NCBI GenBank assembly: GCA_015277795.1
Contig: CP063848.1
Location: 2,790,001 to 2,854,000, forward strand
Reading direction: 5' to 3'
Source: Massilia sp. UMI-21
Lineage (GTDB): Bacteria; Pseudomonadota; Gammaproteobacteria; Burkholderiales; Burkholderiaceae_D
Length of the DNA: 64,000 nt
Part shown: positions 9,087 through 19,908 of the stretch, in pieces
Layout: every line of letters begins with the position of its first letter
How positions within the stretch are numbered: position 1 is the first letter of the stretch
The notes under the pieces: model-generated
The model's database searches: none
Told to the model about the DNA's origin: nothing
What the model saw: only the letters and a program-made list of their open reading frames with translations
Position numbers and translations under genes: made by a program

Positions 9087-10922
9087 TCAAGCCCCGTCGG
9101 GCTCCCGGCCGGGCGGATCTCCCGCGCGGTACAGGGCTTCCAGCGCCGCGGCGGGGAGCGGGTGGGACAGCAGGTAGCCCTGGACTTCGTCGCAGCCGTG
9201 CTGCTTCAGGAAGCGCAGCTGGCCCGCGCTTTCCACGCCTTCCGCGTTGACGCGCATCCCGAGCGTGCGGGCGAAGGAGATCACCGCCAGCGCGACCGCG
9301 GCGGCGCTCTGGCTGGTGTCGATCTCGTGCACGAATGAGCGGTCGATCTTGAGCTTGTCGACCGGGAAGTTGCGCAGCGCGCTCAGGCTCGAATAGCCGG
9401 TACCGAAGTCGTCGATCGAGATCGTCACGCCCAGCGCCTTGAGCTCGCTCATCAGCTGCGAAGCGTGATCGAGGTCGTGCATGATCGAACTTTCGGTGAT
9501 CTCGAGTTCGAGACAGCCTGGATCGAGGCCGGTCTCGCGCAGCACGGCGCTCACCGCATCGACGATGCCCCTGTCGCGCAACTGGCGGGCCGCGACATTG
9601 ACCGCCACCGACTTGCCCGGCAGGCCCGCCGCGTGCCAGCGCATGGCCTGGCGGCAGGCCTCGGCCAGCACATGCTCGCCGAGGGAGACGATCAGCGCCG
9701 ATTCCTCGGCCAGCGGGATGAAGGCGCCGGGAGCAAGCAGGCCGCGCTCGGGATGTTCCCAGCGCAGCAGGGCTTCGGCGCCGCGCCAGGCGCCGGAGGC
9801 GAGGTCCAGCTTGGGCTGGTAGTGGACCACCAGCTGGCCTTCGGGGATGGCCCGCCGCAGCGCGGCTTCCAGCTCCATGCGCTCGGCCACGGCGGCATCG
9901 CGGGTGGGGGCGTAGAACTGGACGCCGTCCTTGCCCGAACGTTTGGCGCGGTGCATGGCCGAGTTGGCGCGCTGCAGGAGCGTTTCGGGCGCTTCGCCGT
10001 CGTGCGGATACACGCTGGCGCCGATACTGCAGCTGAGCACGACATCCTTGCCGGCCAGCCGAACCGGTTCGCGCACCGCCGCCATCAGCGCCTGGAGCAG
10101 CGAGCCGCTGCGCTCGACACAGTCCAGGTCGGGGAGCAGGATGACGAATTCGTCCGAGCCGATGCGGGCCACGGCGTCGCAATCGGGCGCTGCCCGGCAC
10201 AGCCGGCGCGCCGTTTCGCTCAGGAAGGCGTCGCCGCAGGCGTTGCCGAGGCCGGTGTTCATGAAGCTGAAGCTGTCGAGGTCGAGGTAGGCCACCACCA
10301 CCAGGCGACCGTCGCGCCGCGCATGGGAGATCGCTGCCTGCAGGCGGTCGATCAGCAGTGGTCGGTTGGCCAGGCCGGTCAGGAGGTCGTGGGTCGCGCG
10401 GTATTCGAGCTCGCGGGTGCGTTCGGCGACCCGCTGTTCCAGGCTGTCGCGGGCCTGGCGCAACTCGTCGTTGAGCTGTACCAGGCGCGCCTGGTAGTGG
10501 CGCGAGGCCACCACGCGGCTGATCGCGCCCGAGATATTCGCCAGGAAGTCGCGGTAGGGACGCAGGGCGTACTCGTCGTTCACCTGCACCACCAGGCAGC
10601 CGAAATGCTGGGCGGATGCCTGGATCGGGAAGCAAAGCCCGTCGGCTCCGACGTGTTGCGAGAGGGGGCGCGCCGGCGACTTCGTGGCGCCACCCTTGCA
10701 GCGTGCGAGCAGCGCCGTGATCGCCGCCGTGGGCGGCGTCGTGCTTCCCTCCAGGTGGACGTGGGCATCGGCGATGCCGGGCACGCCGGCCAGCGCGCGC
10801 CGGACGAAATCGGCCAGGCGCCTGTCGTCGGGCAGGGCGTCGATGGCCTGCTGGATGACCAGCAGGCGCCCCAGCACGACCGCGCTCGGGCCGCTGGCGT
10901 CAGGGGCCGGGCGGGTGGCCAT
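9087..10922 (-). CDS. GGDEF-EAL protein, probable c-di-GMP phosphodiesterase
   Basis: This 611-residue cytosolic protein has a GAF-like N-terminal region (about 1-145), a short coiled coil (DELRQARDSLEQRVAERTREL), a GGDEF domain (about 170-335) and an EAL domain (about 350-600). The GGDEF motif reads GSDEF, so cyclase activity may be lost. The EAL domain looks intact: EALLRWEHP, NVAARQL, ELEITES, IDDFGTGYSSL, KIDRSF, NAEGVE and QGYLLS. The likely net activity is c-di-GMP hydrolysis, perhaps regulated by GTP binding to the degenerate GGDEF domain. It overlaps the upstream MEDS gene by 23 bp. Confidence 0.93.
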   Translation of the reverse strand: MATRPAPDASGPSAVVLGRLLVIQQAIDALPDDRRLADFVRRALAGVPGIADAHVHLEGSTTPPTAAITALLARCKGGATKSPARPLSQHVGADGLCFPIQASAQHFGCLVVQVNDEYALRPYRDFLANISGAISRVVASRHYQARLVQLNDELRQARDSLEQRVAERTRELEYRATHDLLTGLANRPLLIDRLQAAISHARRDGRLVVVAYLDLDSFSFMNTGLGNACGDAFLSETARRLCRAAPDCDAVARIGSDEFVILLPDLDCVERSGSLLQALMAAVREPVRLAGKDVVLSCSIGASVYPHDGEAPETLLQRANSAMHRAKRSGKDGVQFYAPTRDAAVAERMELEAALRRAIPEGQLVVHYQPKLDLASGAWRGAEALLRWEHPERGLLAPGAFIPLAEESALIVSLGEHVLAEACRQAMRWHAAGLPGKSVAVNVAARQLRDRGIVDAVSAVLRETGLDPGCLELEITESSIMHDLDHASQLMSELKALGVTISIDDFGTGYSSLSALRNFPVDKLKIDRSFVHEIDTSQSAAAVALAVISFARTLGMRVNAEGVESAGQLRFLKQHGCDEVQGYLLSHPLPAAALEALYRAGDPPGREPDGA

Positions 10923-11526
10923 GTGGCGCTGGCGGATGCCGGTAGAAAGGATTGTGCAGGATGTGTCCGCCCACCACCATCACCGGATGGACGCTCATGA
11001 TGTCGAACATGGTGGCGCCGTCGAACTGGCGCAGGTCGTACTGGCACATGACGGTGATCGGCGTTTCTTCCACCAGGTCGTTGATGCGGGCTTCGAACTC
11101 GATGATCCGCTCGGCACCAGGAATGCCGCGCAGCACCCATTCCATCTCTCCCGTGATGCGCGCACCGCTCAGGCCGGCAGAAATGGCTTTCCGGTAGCTT
11201 TCGCGGATCAGGGCAAGGGTCGTGTGCGGCCTGAATTCGCCCTCCGGATAATAGCCCTCGCGGGTCGTGGTGAGCGCGACCTGGTCGGCCAGGTCGCGGC
11301 GGCCATGCACCAGTCCGAGCTCGGCCAGTATGCGCGGGAAGTCTTCCGCGCCTGACACGTCGGCCAGGTACTCGAGCCGTTCGTCTTCGAGCAGCGCGTG
11401 ACGCGCGAACAGCGGCAGGATGCGGCGCCGCTCCTCGTCGTCGTTGTAGAGGTAACAGATATGCGTCCCCTCGGGGTAGCGCTCATCCGTGAACCCCAGG
11501 CAGATGTGGCGTCGTTCGTCGCTCAT
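10900..11526 (-). CDS. MEDS (DcmR-type sensory) domain protein
   Basis: This 208-residue protein begins MSDERRHICLGFTDERYP, with GGAG seven bases upstream of the ATG. GTHICYLYNDDEERRRILPLF matches the start of MEDS domains (methanogen/methylotroph DcmR sensory), which are RecA-like ligand- or signal-sensing modules often paired with histidine kinases or c-di-GMP enzymes. The domain extends to about residue 180 (ITVMCQYDLRQF near 165). Its stop lies inside the start of the GGDEF-EAL gene, which suggests translational coupling and a joint signalling role. The signal sensed is unknown. Confidence 0.82.
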   Translation of the reverse strand: MSDERRHICLGFTDERYPEGTHICYLYNDDEERRRILPLFARHALLEDERLEYLADVSGAEDFPRILAELGLVHGRRDLADQVALTTTREGYYPEGEFRPHTTLALIRESYRKAISAGLSGARITGEMEWVLRGIPGAERIIEFEARINDLVEETPITVMCQYDLRQFDGATMFDIMSVHPVMVVGGHILHNPFYRHPPAPHGHPPGP

Positions 11527-11597
11527 GGGCAGCTCCAGTGTCCTGTTCGCAAAGCATACATCGCCAGGCGTGCAAGGGGTGCCCTGTTGCCGGAACC

Positions 11598-12362
11598 CTA
11601 GACCGAGGCCGGCAGGACGTGGCGGAAGGTCGGTTCGATGCCGTGCGCGTGCAGGTGGCGCACGATGTCTTCCAGCGTCGCGTCCTTCAGCAGCAAGCCG
11701 TCGGTCGCCGCCCCGGGCGGGCTGGCGGGGCGGTCGGGGGCGCTGTCGGCGGGCGCTGGCTGCTCGGCCGGCGGCGAGGGCAGCGTGGGCAGGGCCTCCT
11801 GCTTGAGCGACACCAGCGCGTCCATGAACTGCTGCTTGTCGATGCTGGCCAGGCTTTCCAGGAAGGCCAGTTGGGCGGCCTTGGGCGGCGCCATCTCCAG
11901 GCCGGCCTCCTCGGCGAACGAGGCGCCCATGCCCGGGTGGATGAAGGCGGCCCACTTGCCGGACGCCGGATTCAGGCTGGGCGGCAGCGGGACCTGTCCG
12001 CAGGGCTGCAGCTCGAGTTCGGGGAACTGCGCCTCGCGCAGCATCGAGACGAAACGGCGGACGTCGCCTTCCGGCACCGGTTCGGCCAGGGATAGCCACA
12101 GCCGGTAACCGCTGTCGCCGGTAATGCTCACGGCGGGCGCGGGAAAGCCGAAGCTTTCCTGGAGCGTGTTGGCCACCGCGCACAGATTGGTCCAGTGCGC
12201 ATCCTGCGCGCCCTTGCGCAGCTTCGGGAAGTCGAGGACCAGCGCGCGCGTCATGCCGTCGCCCGACACCAGGGACACGAGCGGATGCTGCGCCAGGTCG
12301 GCCAAGGAGGCGGCATCCGGCATCAGATAGAGGCGAGTCAGTTGTTTGATCAGTTTTTCCAT
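11598..12362 (-). CDS. Unknown protein, faintly primase (AEP)-like
   Basis: This 254-residue protein starts MEKLIKQLTRLYLMPDAA. I do not firmly recognise it. The segment ALVLDFPKLRKG, then SITGDSGYRLWLSLAEPVP, then QVPLPPSLNPASGKWAAFIHPG follows the order of an archaeo-eukaryotic primase-type fold (DxD-like strand, S-G-x-x-LWL strand, late basic/proline segment). The usual catalytic histidine is absent, so it would be inactive. A Pro/Ala-rich linker (about 180-215) precedes a short C-terminal helical domain (DATLEDIVRHLHAHGIEPTF). It sits upstream of the MEDS and GGDEF-EAL genes on the same strand. Confidence 0.6.
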   Translation of the reverse strand: MEKLIKQLTRLYLMPDAASLADLAQHPLVSLVSGDGMTRALVLDFPKLRKGAQDAHWTNLCAVANTLQESFGFPAPAVSITGDSGYRLWLSLAEPVPEGDVRRFVSMLREAQFPELELQPCGQVPLPPSLNPASGKWAAFIHPGMGASFAEEAGLEMAPPKAAQLAFLESLASIDKQQFMDALVSLKQEALPTLPSPPAEQPAPADSAPDRPASPPGAATDGLLLKDATLEDIVRHLHAHGIEPTFRHVLPASV

Positions 12363-12432
12363 GTACGTAGGGAGCGAGGACGGTATCCCGGTATTCTGGC
12401 ACACGCCGGCAAAAGCGCGGGCCATAAAATAA

Positions 12433-12461
12433 TACGAACGTACTTTTAGTTGAGGTATAGT
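12433..12461 (+). promoter_or_regulatory. Candidate promoter with TACGAACGTAC operator-like motif
   Basis: A TATAGT -10 box (12456-12461) lies 64 bp before the beta-oxidation gene. The -35 position, 17 bases upstream, falls on TACGAACGTACTT (12433-12445), an inverted TACG/CGTA core. A closely similar block with the same spacing precedes the Dabb-SDR operon near 16.65 kb. A TetR-type regulator of fatty-acid use is plausible, but its identity is inference. Confidence 0.45.
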
Positions 12462-12524
12462 GAAAAGGATCTGTCGGGCCGGCGGCCCGGCCATCCACAC
12501 GACGAACAAGGAGAAGCAAGAGAC

Positions 12525-14612
<2,088 letters not shown>

Positions 14613-14664
14613 TCGCCCCGTCGAGCAGCCAGCCCGACCTGGCCGGCCGCGCTTCTAGGCGCTA

Positions 14665-14695
14665 AAAAAATGCCGCTGTTCCCAGCGGCATTTTT
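14665..14695 (+). terminator. Bidirectional rho-independent terminator
   Basis: The stem TGCCGCTG-TTCC-CAGCGGCA is flanked by AAAAAAA on the left and TTTTT on the right. It sits between the convergent beta-oxidation gene and MFS transporter gene, so it can stop transcription in both directions. Confidence 0.88.
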
Positions 14696-14713
14696 CATTG
14701 GGGCGAACGATGC

Positions 14714-16414
14714 TCAATCGTGTGCGTAGATGTTGTTGTCCTTGGTCTCACGAACGAACAGGGCGCCGATGACCGCCGTGACCAGGGCGATGATGATCGG
14801 ATACCAGAGGCCGTAGTAGATGTCGCCCTTGAAGGCCACCAGGGCGAAGCTGATCGTCGGCAGCATGCCGCCGAACCAGCCGTTGCCGATATGGTAGGGC
14901 AGCGACATCGAGGTGTAGCGGATGCGGGTCGGGAACATCTCGACCAGCATGGCGGCGATCGGTCCGTACACCATGGTCACGTAGAGCACCAGGATGAACA
15001 GCAGGAGCACCAGCATCGGCTTGTTGATGGCTGTCGGGTCGGCCTTCTCCGGATAGCCGGCGGCCTTCAGCGAGCCGACCACGTCCTTCTTCAGTGCTTC
15101 CTCGCGCGCCTTGGAATCGGCATCGAAATTCAATCCGTCCGCGGTCATGGCGGCGTTGAAGGACTGGAAGCTCTGGTCACCGACCTTGACCGTGGCGAGG
15201 GTGCCGGCGGGCGCCTCCTGGACGGTATAGCTGACCGAGGCGCCGGTCAGCATGCGCGTCGCGATGTCGCACGAGGACGGGAATTTCCTGGTGCCGGTCG
15301 GGTCCACCTGGAAGTGGCAGGTGGCCGGGTCGGCCACCACGACGACCGGCGCGGTCTGGATGGCGCGCTCGAGGGCCGGGTTGCCGTAGTGGGTGATGGC
15401 CTTGAAGATCGGGAAGTAGGTCGCCGCCGCAATGATGCAGCCGCCCAGGATGATCCACTTGCGGCCGATCCGGTCGGACAGCGCACCGAAGAACAGGAAG
15501 AACGGGGTCGCCAGCGCCAGCGCGATGGCAATCAGGATGTTGGCGGTGGCGCCGTCGATCTTGAGGGTCTGGGTCAGGAAGAACAGGGCATAGAACTGGC
15601 CGGTGTACCACACCACGGCCTGGCCCATGGTCAGGCCGATCAGCGCCAGCAACACGATCTTGGCGTTCTGCGGTTTCAGGAAGGATTCGGTGAGCGGCGC
15701 CTTTGAGGTCTTGCCCTCGGCCTTCATCTTGGCAAAAGCGGGCGACTCGCTCATCGACATCCGGATCCAGACCGAGATGCCCAGCAGGACCACCGAGATC
15801 AGGAAGGGAATGCGCCAGCCCCAGGCCTGGAATTCTTCTTCGCCGACGGCGGTGCGGGTGCCCAGGATCACCAGCAGCGACAGGAACAGGCCGAGCGTGG
15901 CGGTGGTCTGGATGTAGGCCGTGAAGTAGCCGCGCTTGCCGTGCGGCGCGTGCTCGGCCACGTAGGTCGCGGCGCCGCCGTACTCGCCGCCCAGCGCCAG
16001 GCCCTGCAGGATGCGCAGTGTCACCAGGATGATGGGCGCCGCGATGCCGATGGTCGCGTGACCCGGCAGCAGGCCGACCAGGAAGGTCGAGGCGCCCATG
16101 ATCAGGATGGTCACCAGGAAGGTGTACTTGCGGCCGATCATGTCGCCCAGGCGGCCGAATACCAGCGCGCCGAAGGGGCGCACGATGAAGCCGGCGGCGA
16201 AGGCCAGCAGGGCGAAGATGAAGGTGGTGGTGGGGTCGCCGATGAAGAACTGCTTGGCGATGATGGCGGCCAGCGAGCCGTACAGGTAGAAGTCGTACCA
16301 CTCGAATACCGTGCCGAGGGAAGAAGCGAAGATGACTTTCCGTTCTTCCTTGGTGATGCCGGCGGAGGAAGGTGCAGCGCTCCCTCCGGCGGTCATGCCG
16401 GGTGTGATTGCCAT
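14714..16414 (-). CDS. MHS-family MFS transporter (metabolite:H+ symporter type)
   Basis: This 566-residue inner-membrane protein has about 12 hydrophobic segments. The family signature FEWYDFYLYGSLAA is near residue 37, and RPFGALVFGRLGDMIGRK forms the conserved loop 2-3. LQGLALGGEYGGAATYVAEHAP and FPTRIRYTSMSLPYHIG are typical of the MHS group (YhjE, ShiA, ProP-like), which carries organic acids and osmolytes with protons. A non-membrane insert of about 110 residues (about 340-455) interrupts the C-terminal half and contains two cysteines (TCHF, SSCD); it is longer than in standard members. The substrate is not predictable. Confidence 0.9.
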   Translation of the reverse strand: MAITPGMTAGGSAAPSSAGITKEERKVIFASSLGTVFEWYDFYLYGSLAAIIAKQFFIGDPTTTFIFALLAFAAGFIVRPFGALVFGRLGDMIGRKYTFLVTILIMGASTFLVGLLPGHATIGIAAPIILVTLRILQGLALGGEYGGAATYVAEHAPHGKRGYFTAYIQTTATLGLFLSLLVILGTRTAVGEEEFQAWGWRIPFLISVVLLGISVWIRMSMSESPAFAKMKAEGKTSKAPLTESFLKPQNAKIVLLALIGLTMGQAVVWYTGQFYALFFLTQTLKIDGATANILIAIALALATPFFLFFGALSDRIGRKWIILGGCIIAAATYFPIFKAITHYGNPALERAIQTAPVVVVADPATCHFQVDPTGTRKFPSSCDIATRMLTGASVSYTVQEAPAGTLATVKVGDQSFQSFNAAMTADGLNFDADSKAREEALKKDVVGSLKAAGYPEKADPTAINKPMLVLLLFILVLYVTMVYGPIAAMLVEMFPTRIRYTSMSLPYHIGNGWFGGMLPTISFALVAFKGDIYYGLWYPIIIALVTAVIGALFVRETKDNNIYAHD

Positions 16415-16645
16415 GTGGGTCTCCGTATAGTTTTGGTGTGTCCGGAAATGCTGATTGTTTGTCAGCTGTCGCGGAGTGTGTTCCGCTTTCCTTACACGAT
16501 AATTACTCGGAACTTACACCGAGCTGACAGATGAGCGTCCCAAGGCCGCACCGGCACGCGGCCGCTCGTGCGCCGGGTGGGTTGTCACTCTGGCGGCGCG
16601 CCTGCTGCGCTGCGCAAGCGCTTTCATGGGGGCTTGTCAGATTAT

Positions 16646-16676
16646 TTACGAACGACCGTACTTATCGTGCTATGCT
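16646..16676 (+). promoter_or_regulatory. Candidate promoter with TTACGAACGACCGTACTT motif
   Basis: A TATGCT -10-like box at 16671-16676 lies 24 bases downstream of TACGAACGACCGTACTTA (from 16647), whose first half occupies the -35 position. This repeats the layout seen before the beta-oxidation gene at 12433. The inverted core is TACG-N6-CGTA rather than TACG-N2-CGTA, so the operators may not be identical. The Dabb gene starts 63 bp downstream of the -10 box. Confidence 0.4.
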
Positions 16677-16738
16677 CGCTCGGGCCCCCGCCGGGGACAG
16701 GATCGACGTCGTCTATTTGGCAAGGAAAGGGAAGCGCA

Positions 16739-17041
16739 ATGATCAAGCATATCGTGATGTGGAAGCTCAAGGAGGAAGCCGAGGGCGCGGACAAGTCGAC
16801 CAACGCGCGCGAGATGAAGCGCCGGCTGGACGCGTGCGCGCGGATCGTGCCGGGCCAGTTGTGCTTCGAAGTCATGCTGGCCCAGCCGGGGCTGGAAGCG
16901 ACCTACGACGTGGTGCTGTACGCCGAATTCGCGGACCGGGCGGCGCTGCAGGCGTATATCGACCATCCGACCCACCAGGCGGTGGTGCCCTTCATCGGCG
17001 CGGTGCGCGAAGGGCGCCAGTGCATGGATTACGAGATCTGA
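16739..17041 (+). CDS. Dabb (stress-responsive alpha/beta barrel) protein
   Basis: This 100-residue protein starts MIKHIVMWKLKEEAEG, the typical Dabb opening of a dimeric ferredoxin-like barrel, and ends YIDHPTHQAVVPFIGAVREGRQCMDYEI, where H-P-x-H is the family signature. GGAAAGGGAAG lies upstream of the ATG at 16739. Dabb proteins include small cyclases and stress proteins, and many have no known reaction. It is the first gene of an operon with two short-chain dehydrogenases, which suggests a shared catabolic substrate. Confidence 0.88.
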   Translation: MIKHIVMWKLKEEAEGADKSTNAREMKRRLDACARIVPGQLCFEVMLAQPGLEATYDVVLYAEFADRAALQAYIDHPTHQAVVPFIGAVREGRQCMDYEI

Positions 17042-17069
17042 AAAGCTTCACCCAATACGGAGACACAGC

Positions 17070-17852
17070 ATGCGCACTACCCAGGAACTCTTTTCTCTCA
17101 AGGACAGGACCGCCATCGTCACCGGCGGCTCGCGCGGCCTCGGCCTGCAGATGGCCGAAGCGCTCGGCGAGCAGGGCGCCCGCGTCCTCGTCACCTCGCG
17201 CAAGCAGGAAGAACTCGACGAGGCCGTGGCCCACCTGCGGGGGCGCGGCATCGACGCGTCCAGCATCGCCGCCGACCTGTCCGACGAAGCGCAGGTGCAG
17301 GCCTTCGTGCAGGAGGCCATCGCGCGCCTGGGCCAGGTGGACATCCTGGTCAACAATGCCGGCGCCAGCTGGGGCGCTCCGGCCGAGGACTACCCGCTCG
17401 AAGCCTGGGACAAGGTGATGGACCTGAACGTGCGCAGCATCTTCCTGGTGGCCCAGGCGGTCGGCAAACTGTCCATGATTCCGCGCCGCTATGGGCGTAT
17501 CATCAACATCTCGTCGATCGCGGGGCTGGCCGGCAATCCGCCGGGCACCATGCAGACCATCGCCTACAACACCTCCAAGGGCGCGGTCGTGAACTTCACG
17601 CGCGCGCTGGCCGGCGAATGGGGCCGTTACGGCATCACGGTCAACTCGATCGCGCCCGGCTTCTTCCCGTCGAAGATGACCAAGGGCGTGCTCAGCGCGT
17701 TCGGGGCCGAGAACCTGGCCAAGGATGCGCCGCTGAACCGCCTGGGCGACGACGAGGACCTGAAGGGCGCGGTGGTGCTGTTCGCATCGAGCGCCGGCAA
17801 GCACATCACAGGACAGACGCTGGCCGTCGACGGAGGCGTGTCGGCAGTCTGA
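17070..17852 (+). CDS. Short-chain dehydrogenase/reductase (classical SDR)
   Basis: This 260-residue NAD(P)-dependent oxidoreductase has TGGSRGLG (cofactor loop, about residue 19), NNAGAS, the catalytic Ser in INISSIAG and YNTSK (Tyr/Lys), followed by VNSIAPGFFPSKMT. It resembles SDRs annotated as gluconate 5-dehydrogenase or 3-oxoacyl reductase-like, but the substrate cannot be fixed. It starts 28 bp after the Dabb gene and ends 23 bp before a second SDR, so the three genes look like one transcription unit. Confidence 0.92.
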   Translation: MRTTQELFSLKDRTAIVTGGSRGLGLQMAEALGEQGARVLVTSRKQEELDEAVAHLRGRGIDASSIAADLSDEAQVQAFVQEAIARLGQVDILVNNAGASWGAPAEDYPLEAWDKVMDLNVRSIFLVAQAVGKLSMIPRRYGRIINISSIAGLAGNPPGTMQTIAYNTSKGAVVNFTRALAGEWGRYGITVNSIAPGFFPSKMTKGVLSAFGAENLAKDAPLNRLGDDEDLKGAVVLFASSAGKHITGQTLAVDGGVSAV

Positions 17853-17875
17853 GCCACGAACGGGGAGAAAGATCG

Positions 17876-18784
17876 ATGAAGGATTTTCGCGACAAGGTGG
17901 CCGTCATCACCGGCGCCGCCAGTGGCCTGGGGCGTGAGTTCGCCAACACGGCGGCGGGCCTGGGCATGAAGCTGGTGCTGGCCGACGTGCAGCCGAAGGC
18001 GCTCGAACACGCGGCCGAGGAGTTGCTGGCCGAAGGCGCCGAGGTGCTGGCCATGGTGTGCGACGTGAGCAAGGGCGCGCACGTGCAGGAGCTGGCCGAT
18101 GCGGCGATCGCCCGTTTCGGCCACGTGCACCTGGTCTTCAACAACGCCGGCGTCGGCAGCGGCGGCCTGGTCTGGGAGAACTCGGAGCAGGACTGGGAAT
18201 GGGTGCTCGGCGTGAACCTGTGGGGCGTGATCCATGGGGTGCGGGTGTTCACCCGCGTGATGCTCGACTGCGCCCGGCGCGATGCCGATTTCGAGGGCCA
18301 TATCGTCAACACGGCCTCGATGGCGGGCTTGCTCACGCCGCCGGCGATGGGGGTCTACAACGTCTCCAAGCATGCGGTGGTGGCGCTCACCGAAACCCTG
18401 TACCACGACCTGAAGCTGGTCGACGCGCCGATCGCGGCCTCGGTGCTGTGCCCGTATTTCGTGCCGACCGCGATCGCCCAGTCGCACCGCAACCGCCCCG
18501 ACGAACTGGCCAGCCACGAGCGCACGACGCCGAGCCAGGTGGCGGCGCAGATGCTGTCCGAAAAGGCGGTCGAGTCGGGCAAGGTAACGGCACGGGACGT
18601 GGCCCGGATCACCTTCGACGGCATCCGCGAAGGACGCTTCTACCTGTATTCGCATCCGCAGGCGCTGGGCGCGGTCGGCGAGCGCTTCGACGCGATCCTG
18701 CAGGGCGATCCGCCGGCCGATCCGTATGCGGCGACGCCCCAGGTGACCGAGATGCTCAAGGCCGGGGTCAAGGGACGCAGGTAG
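17876..18784 (+). CDS. Short-chain dehydrogenase/reductase (second copy, divergent)
   Basis: This 302-residue SDR has TGAASGLGREFA, NNAGVGSGG, NTASMAGLL (catalytic Ser) and YNVSKHAV (catalytic Tyr and Lys). The C-terminal extension (about 230-302) is longer than in the upstream SDR, and the two are not close paralogues. GGGGAGAAAG precedes the ATG. Proteins of this type act on alcohols, ketones or hydroxyacyl-CoA, and the context with Dabb and SDR genes hints at a fatty or aromatic acid pathway. The substrate is unknown. Confidence 0.91.
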   Translation: MKDFRDKVAVITGAASGLGREFANTAAGLGMKLVLADVQPKALEHAAEELLAEGAEVLAMVCDVSKGAHVQELADAAIARFGHVHLVFNNAGVGSGGLVWENSEQDWEWVLGVNLWGVIHGVRVFTRVMLDCARRDADFEGHIVNTASMAGLLTPPAMGVYNVSKHAVVALTETLYHDLKLVDAPIAASVLCPYFVPTAIAQSHRNRPDELASHERTTPSQVAAQMLSEKAVESGKVTARDVARITFDGIREGRFYLYSHPQALGAVGERFDAILQGDPPADPYAATPQVTEMLKAGVKGRR

Positions 18785-18866
18785 CTGCGCCCCAGCGCGG
18801 GGCCGCCCGGGCCGATGCGCGCGAATGTGATTCCCGTACAAAGGAAGGCGGTCCCGATGCTTGTGC

Positions 18867-19625
18867 TCAGGCCGCCTTGTTGTCCGGCTGCACCACCCGC
18901 TCGTGCAGTTCCGGCTCGCCCTGGCTGTACAGCTTGACCACCGTCGAGGTGCGGGTGCCGTAGCCTTCCATCTCGATGCAGACCGGCGAGAGCATGCGCT
19001 CGACCTCGATCGGCATGCCGGTTTCCGGCAGGCGCAGGTCGGGCGCGCGGGTGGTGTCGGCCAGCATTTCGAAGTAGGCGTCTTCCGGTGCGCCCTGGCA
19101 CAGCAGGCTGGCGAACTGGGCCTTGGTGCGCAGCACCTTGGGCCAGGGCGCGTCGAGCAGGCCGTTCGAGATGCCGTAGATGCGGCCCGGTTCGAGCGGC
19201 TGGCCGTTGCGCGGATCCTCGCCGCCGCGGTTCGAATACCAGTACAGGGCATCGCGATCGCCCAGCACCAGGTTGTAGCCGTTGTAGACGTCGCCGCGCG
19301 CGATCACCTCTTGCAGGTAGTCGTCGGCGCAGAAGGCGCCCAGGAGGAAGCCGGCCACCAGCTCGCCGCGCGAGGGAGCGTTTTCGCGCCGCTCGGCCGG
19401 GCCGCGGATATTCGTCAGGGCCGCGAATCTCGGGCCGTTCGGGCCAGTGGTGCTCACGCCCATCCAGCTGCCGCCGCCCTGCAGGTCACGCCCGGCGATC
19501 ACGTGCGGGTGTTCGGGCCAGGGGGCGGCCGGCATGGCCGGGCGGTCGTAGAATTCGTCGCGGTTGGCCGCGGCGATGACGGGCACGCCCGGCAGCACTT
19601 GCCAGGCAAATACGATCAGGCACAT
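18867..19625 (-). CDS. NRDE family protein (TANGO2-like)
   Basis: This 252-residue protein begins MCLIVFAWQVLPGVPVIAAANRDEFYDRP, which carries the N-terminal Cys and the NRDE motif that names the family. GGGSWMGVSTTG, NIRGP, SRGELV and YNLVLGD follow in the usual order. TANGO2/NRDE proteins have been linked to haem trafficking and lipid homeostasis in eukaryotes, and bacterial function is not settled. The start overlaps the stop of the DUF4936 gene by 10 bp, so it is the last gene of a ygfZ-DUF4936-NRDE operon. Confidence 0.9.
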   Translation of the reverse strand: MCLIVFAWQVLPGVPVIAAANRDEFYDRPAMPAAPWPEHPHVIAGRDLQGGGSWMGVSTTGPNGPRFAALTNIRGPAERRENAPSRGELVAGFLLGAFCADDYLQEVIARGDVYNGYNLVLGDRDALYWYSNRGGEDPRNGQPLEPGRIYGISNGLLDAPWPKVLRTKAQFASLLCQGAPEDAYFEMLADTTRAPDLRLPETGMPIEVERMLSPVCIEMEGYGTRTSTVVKLYSQGEPELHERVVQPDNKAA

Positions 19626-19906
19626 AGGTCGGGTCCAGTAGGCAGGTCCGTGAACACTTCGGACCGGCGCGGTCCCGCGATATGCTCGGCCAGGCCGGCT
19701 TCAAGCGCGGCCTGCTCGACCAGTCGCTCGAAGCCGTCCGGGACGGACGGATAGACTTCCATCCAGGTCTGCAGGCCCTCGCGTGCTTCCGGACGGCGCT
19801 TGAGTTGCGCAGGCAGCCGCAGTTGCGCCTGCATGGCGCGCACCCGGGCAGCGAGGTGGGCGGCGTCGCCGTCGCGCACCTTGTAATAGACGTACAGGTC
19901 GATCAT
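19616..19906 (-). CDS. DUF4936 family protein
   Basis: This 96-residue protein starts MIDLYVYYKVRDGDAAHLAARVRAMQAQL and contains RRPEAREGLQTWMEVYPSV near the middle. I recognise it as the small DUF4936-type protein that sits beside ygfZ in many betaproteobacteria. The fold is probably a ferredoxin-like barrel, and no activity is known. It follows ygfZ by two bases and overlaps the NRDE gene, so coupling with both is likely. Confidence 0.8.
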   Translation of the reverse strand: MIDLYVYYKVRDGDAAHLAARVRAMQAQLRLPAQLKRRPEAREGLQTWMEVYPSVPDGFERLVEQAALEAGLAEHIAGPRRSEVFTDLPTGPDLCA

Positions 19907-19908
19907 GC

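Noticed and set aside
18845..18878. Terminator AAGGCGG...CCGCCTT between SDR and NRDE genes
   Set aside because: The right arm lies inside the NRDE coding region, the loop is long and no T tract follows.
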